A DNA stretch of 64,000 nucleotides from Microglena sp. YARC (Eukaryota > Chlorophyta > Chlorophyceae > Chlamydomonadales > Chlamydomonadaceae): NCBI GenBank assembly GCA_022414725.1, contig CM039463.1, positions 80,797,420 through 80,861,419 of the forward strand, read 5' to 3'. Every line of letters starts with the position of its first letter. The stretch's first letter is position 1. Of the stretch, positions 63,501-64,000 are shown in pieces. The position numbers were made by a program, and so were the translations under genes. Below the pieces are notes generated by a model that was given only the letters and a program-made list of their open reading frames with translations, had not been told where the DNA came from and made no database searches.

Positions 63501-64000
63501 GTATCTAGTCCCTGCTCACCAGAAAACAACCAGAAAGGACCCCCCCCCCCCCCCCCCCCCCCGGAAACACACATCCACTCAAACAACCCCCTTGCATCCG
63601 CACATACAGCACTACAAGCCGCTCATGTGTATAATCCCTGCTCACCAGAAAACACCCAGGGAGGGGTGCACCGACGCTGCAAGGGCCACACCATCCTCTC
63701 CAAGGTCTGAACATGCATTAGTGAGCTGATCCAGCTTTGCCACCACCTGCTGCAGACGACGGTCCTACATGTTGTGGAATTGTGGCAATTGGATTATAAA
63801 TTTGACTAGTTGACTAGTTTGTTTGCTACTTTGTTAGTCAGTGAGCTGTTTTAGTTGGCTTCAACCTGCTGTGGAGGACAATCGCATGGTTGTGGGAATT
63901 GTGGCAATTGAATTATAAATGTGACCAGTTAACTAGTTTTTTTGCTGCTTAGCAAGTCAGTATTTTTACCTTGTCCACATACTGCTTCAGCCACATCCAC
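51073..64000 (-). CDS. MAP65: MAP65/ASE1/PRC1 microtubule-bundling protein (gene span, 5' end outside window)
   Basis: Crosslinks antiparallel microtubules in the spindle midzone or phragmoplast (family knowledge). Exons from 5' to 3': 63970-64000 (partial), 63646-63764, 62707-62878, 60375-60524, 58642-58848, 56862-56903, 55276-55392, 53579-53731, 52274-53035 and 51073-51168. All phases agree, giving about 615 residues. Family landmarks in order: LDQLTNACSDLGED with SVHPSL; ILNSLWSALEVPED; EVGRLECAQCQAMKDLVMSR then ELEGLC; REESNWMIAYEADEDRYKGR; then a helical LQRAIRAGKQRDKMPVLVAA. A 254-codon Ser/Pro/Arg-rich exon forms the basic, probably disordered tail that carries regulatory phosphosites in relatives. 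The end has SRIP, an SxIP-type motif. Confidence 0.93.
51169..51440 (-). repeat. Acceptor echo of the terminal exon and GGTTGAGATG repeats
   Basis: Plus GGCGGCAGCTGCCGTGGTCT GATCTGGCGTGTAACTTGTA TCATCCTGCATGAAG at 51235-51285 copies the exon start and acceptor. GAGGTGAGGGATATGGTTGA GATG repeats surround it. Confidence 0.92.
51560..52255 (-). repeat. Five donor-side echoes of the tail exon, plus C-run/(CA)n
   Basis: Plus CTCCTTACCCTATCAGAGGT GTCCAAG recurs near 51583, 51698, 51827, 51955 and, weakly, 52075. It is the complement of GACACCTCTGATAGG|GTAAGG, against GACACCTCAGATAAG|GTAAGG in the exon. A poly-C/(CA)n composite lies at 52200-52258. Confidence 0.95.
52274..53035 (-). CDS. MAP65: MAP65 exon: long Ser/Pro/Arg tail
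   Basis: 254 codons. Begins EEVLPGVAEEVEALVAERQQ, then a low-complexity basic tail with many S-P and S-S-P-R/H sites (SSPHNRGASSPRARVQPSP). Ends KNKALKAELDTSDK at GTAAGG. The family carries its CDK/Aurora/MAPK regulatory sites in this region. Confidence 0.93.
53040..53470 (-). repeat. Two acceptor-side echoes of the MAP65 tail exon
   Basis: Near 53190-53300 and 53355-53460 the plus strand repeats CTCCTGGCAAGACTTCCTCC TGCA plus GGCAATGGCATGGCATCAA. This matches the true exon start CTCCCGGCAAAACTTCCTCC TGCA and the adjacent intron. Confidence 0.94.
53579..53731 (-). CDS. MAP65: MAP65 exon: GRDANRKLQRAIRAGKQRDK helix
   Basis: 51 codons after DEDRYK. GRDANRKLQRAIRAGKQRDK then MPVLVAAVRTATHEWRITEG and EPFTVMGQDYE correspond to the GRGAHLNLKRAERAR..L..K...W segment of MAP65. 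Acceptor CTGCAG, donor GTATGT. Confidence 0.94.
53760..54780 (-). repeat. Acceptor echoes, 32-bp TGAATGAATGATTGAATG array, (TG)n/poly-G
   Basis: Acceptor-side echoes of the exon at 53731 (plus CTTGCGGTTGGCGTCTCGTC CCTGCAG) occur at about 53830-53860, in a shorter form near 53950 and 54480. A 32-bp array fills about 54000-54415. A (TG)n run followed by poly-G lies at 54518-54577. Confidence 0.93.
54780..55260 (-). repeat. Four donor-side echoes of the ESNWM exon
   Basis: Plus strand CCTCACCTTGTATCGGTC and the exon-like CATCCAGCACCAGACCCTAT GAGGCTACGCTGCAT recur near 54785, 54905, 55020 and 55150, spaced about 115-130 bp. Confidence 0.95.
55276..55392 (-). CDS. MAP65: MAP65 exon: ESNWMIAYEADEDRYK core
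   Basis: 39 codons, VNAIAERRAPVLNLVRELDD AREESNWMIAYEADEDRYK. It matches the E-E-x-N-W-L-x-E-Y-x-x-D-x-N-R-Y microtubule-binding region signature. Acceptor CACCCAG, donor GTGAGG, phase 0. Confidence 0.96.
55400..56165 (-). repeat. Six acceptor-side echoes of the ESNWM exon
   Basis: Plus strand GACTGGGGCACGCCTCTCGG CTATAGCATTCACCTGG recurs near 55470, 55585, 55697, 55845, 55985 and 56125 within GGTGGTGGTG-rich DNA. Most keep the AG acceptor; the last two have drifted. Confidence 0.97.
56340..56860 (-). repeat. Donor echoes of the micro-exon and CTCACATTCTCACCTCC array
   Basis: Five or more copies of TTCTCACCTCGTCCAACAAG C (plus strand), complement of a GTTGGACGAG|GTGAGAA donor, at about 56370-56600. 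A CACCTCC/CACATTCTC array continues to 56860. Confidence 0.9.
56862..56903 (-). CDS. MAP65: MAP65 42-bp micro-exon
   Basis: VADVLSKVVRMMDE, phase 0 at both ends, acceptor CTCTCAG, donor GTAAGA. It fills the helix between the two neighbouring exons, where MAP65 has a segment like AKEEAFSRKEIMDR. Confidence 0.8.
57323..57597. mobile_element. MITE with TTTTCAGCTACGAGCAACAG ends
   Basis: The left end TTTTCAGCTACGAGCAACAG (57323-57342) is inverted at the right end CTGTTGCTCGTAGCTGAAAA (57578-57597). A second left end is nested at about 57417. It lies in a MAP65 intron. Confidence 0.85.
57625..57845 (+). repeat. Three copies of the dispersed ~80-bp repeat in tandem
   Basis: CACTTGGTGGTAGGCCCCAG, CCCTTGGTGGCAGGCCCCTC and CACTTGGTGGTTGGCCCGAG begin the copies at about 57617, 57713 and 57779. 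Confidence 0.8.
57850..58497 (-). repeat. ~180-bp repeats in MAP65 intron
   Basis: AACAACACTCGGAAGAACCC A recurs near 58042, 58226 and 58406, with CAACCCAACAAAGTACTTCA. The segment near 57970-58010 (CCTGTGCCAGCAGTCAACTT GCCCCC) resembles the end of the EVGRLECAQ exon (CCAGTACCAGCAGCAAACTT GCCCCC), so these are donor-side echoes. Confidence 0.85.
58498..58640. mobile_element. Copy of the 26.5-27.2 kb foldback arm abutting a splice donor
   Basis: GGTTTTTTCTCGCTTTATGG CTTTTGGCCTCCTCCAGTGA and AGGGTCATTTAGGGC match the arms at 26479-27205. The copy ends at the donor of the adjacent MAP65 exon, whose intron begins GTCAGTTTTTTGCCC. Confidence 0.8.
58642..58848 (-). CDS. MAP65: MAP65 exon: EVGRLECAQCQAMKDL signature
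   Basis: 69 codons. EEVGRLECAQCQAMKDLVMS then RSRELEGLCLATRI matches the strongly conserved E-V-x-R-L...M-K-E-L...E-L-E-E-I region of MAP65/ASE1. Acceptor GCACAG, donor GTCAGT, phase 0. Confidence 0.95.
58860..59385 (-). repeat. Five acceptor-side echoes of the EVGRLECAQ exon
   Basis: Copies near 58900, 58990, 59090, 59215 and 59320 repeat (plus strand) GGCACTGGGCACACTCCAAA CGGCCAACCTCCTCTTGGCA CTGTGCAGG with intron sequence TTCAAATTCAAATT between them. Most keep the YAG acceptor. Confidence 0.96.
59275..60060. repeat. 41-bp AT-rich array and surrounding intron
   Basis: ATGCATTATTATTCAACTAT ATTCATTTTGGACACTCGAA A repeats about seven times at 59746-60030. The rest of this intron (59400-59740) shows nothing recognisable. 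Confidence 0.93.
60125..60374 (-). repeat. Two donor-side echoes downstream of the same exon
   Basis: Near 60125-60180 and 60254-60310 the plus strand repeats TAGTGTGCAGGCGCTGAGAG TTG with CCATGGTTAGA. The donor dinucleotide is preserved (ATG|GTACGG and ATG|GTACAA), which supports the donor I chose. AT-rich TATA repeats lie between. Confidence 0.92.
60375..60524 (-). CDS. MAP65: MAP65 exon: LWSALEVPED helix
   Basis: 50 codons: AERVSKANEVANILNSLWSA then LEVPEDCPERM and RNSQRLHTRSLTM. It corresponds to the LIDLWNLMDTP-like segment of MAP65. Acceptor CATGTAG, donor ATG|GTATGG, both echoed in the flanking introns. Confidence 0.88.
60540..62090 (-). repeat. Eleven acceptor-side echoes upstream of the MAP65 LWSALEVP exon
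   Basis: CAGCCTACATGG (exon start and acceptor on the plus strand) recurs near 60629, 60781, 60918, 61068, 61208, 61350, 61506, 61638, 61798, 61946 and 62061. Most carry 50-100 bases of exon-like sequence (GTGGCCACCTCGTTGGCCTT GGACACACGCT). Confidence 0.97.
62175..62625 (-). repeat. Three donor-side echoes of the preceding MAP65 exon
   Basis: Copies near 62190-62280, 62365-62450 and 62540-62625 contain GCAGCTGTCTCAGCAAGCTT GGCATCCAAC then CACTGTGTTGTCGCTCAC on the plus strand. Two carry an intact CTTACCTT (donor GTAAG); the third has CTTAACTT, which destroys GT. Confidence 0.95.
62707..62878 (-). CDS. MAP65: MAP65 exon: linker with HMNEDPDVSDNTV
   Basis: Encodes QRHKSQNLQATINEVASRPG, a Gly-rich stretch, HMNEDPDVSDNTVHGLDAKL and AETAALK. 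Acceptor CTGCAG, donor GTAAGA, phase 0. Confidence 0.9.
63005..63645 (-). repeat. Donor echoes with poly-C spacers, MAP65
   Basis: About five copies (near 63020, 63130, 63250, 63375 and 63510) of CCCTGCTCACCAGAAAACAC CCAG on the plus strand, the complement of the exon end plus GTGAGCAGGG. They are separated by C-runs and ACACATCCACTCAAACGACC. Confidence 0.93.
63646..63764 (-). CDS. MAP65: MAP65 exon: first spectrin-like helix and VHPSL motif
   Basis: Encodes DRRLQQVVAKLDQLTNACSD, LGEDGVALAA and SVHPSLGVF. The VHPSL segment aligns with the EVHPSL motif of plant MAP65. Donor GTGAGC, phase 2, fitting the single leading base of the next exon. Confidence 0.85.
63970..64000 (-). CDS. MAP65: MAP65 first visible exon (partial)
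   Basis: Encodes WMWLKQYVDK; donor GTAAAA, phase 0. It continues beyond the window edge. Confidence 0.75.

Overview
The window looks like nuclear DNA of a green alga, probably a repeat-rich prasinophyte of the Cymbomonas type. That placement is inference from gene content and genome style: a group I WRKY factor, a plant-type MAP65, GT-AG introns with strong GTRAGT donors, extreme intron inflation by tandem repeats, and a 1000-N scaffold gap. There are no bacterial operons, and most long ORFs are translations of minisatellites. I assembled three split genes by hand from splice sites, phase continuity and family motifs.

Layout. (1) 1-2250: no gene supported. (2) 2251-9746, plus strand: group I WRKY transcription factor, nine exons, two WRKY domains, about 496 aa. 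(3) 9747-21500: transposon fragments, MITEs and small tandem repeats, no supported gene. (4) 21550-35518, plus strand: a protein with three cyclic-nucleotide-binding domains, possibly the regulatory half of a cGMP-dependent protein kinase. Eight exons are visible; the 5' end is unclear and the 3' end lies in or beyond the gap at 37467-38466. (5) 38467-51000: degenerate minus-strand coding-like DNA, a 1.5-kb minisatellite, and two complete tRNA-derived SINEs with target-site duplications. (6) 51073-64000, minus strand: MAP65/ASE1/PRC1 microtubule bundler, ten exons, about 615 aa visible, N-terminus outside the window.

The most striking feature is shared by all three genes. Many introns are built from tandem copies of their own splice junctions. 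A donor-side unit (last exon bases, GT donor, first intron bases) is repeated downstream of the true exon. An acceptor-side unit (last intron bases, AG acceptor, first exon bases) is repeated upstream of the true exon. I call these copies 'splice-junction echoes'. They range from one decayed copy to about 50 donors in a row (28.3-30.4 kb). In the WRKY gene, eight decoy acceptors each encode Trp-Arg-Lys followed at once by a stop. Exon 7 of the same gene can pair with an inverted intronic copy of its own 3' end, right up to the donor. The three genes have no obvious functional link; what they share is this mode of intron growth.
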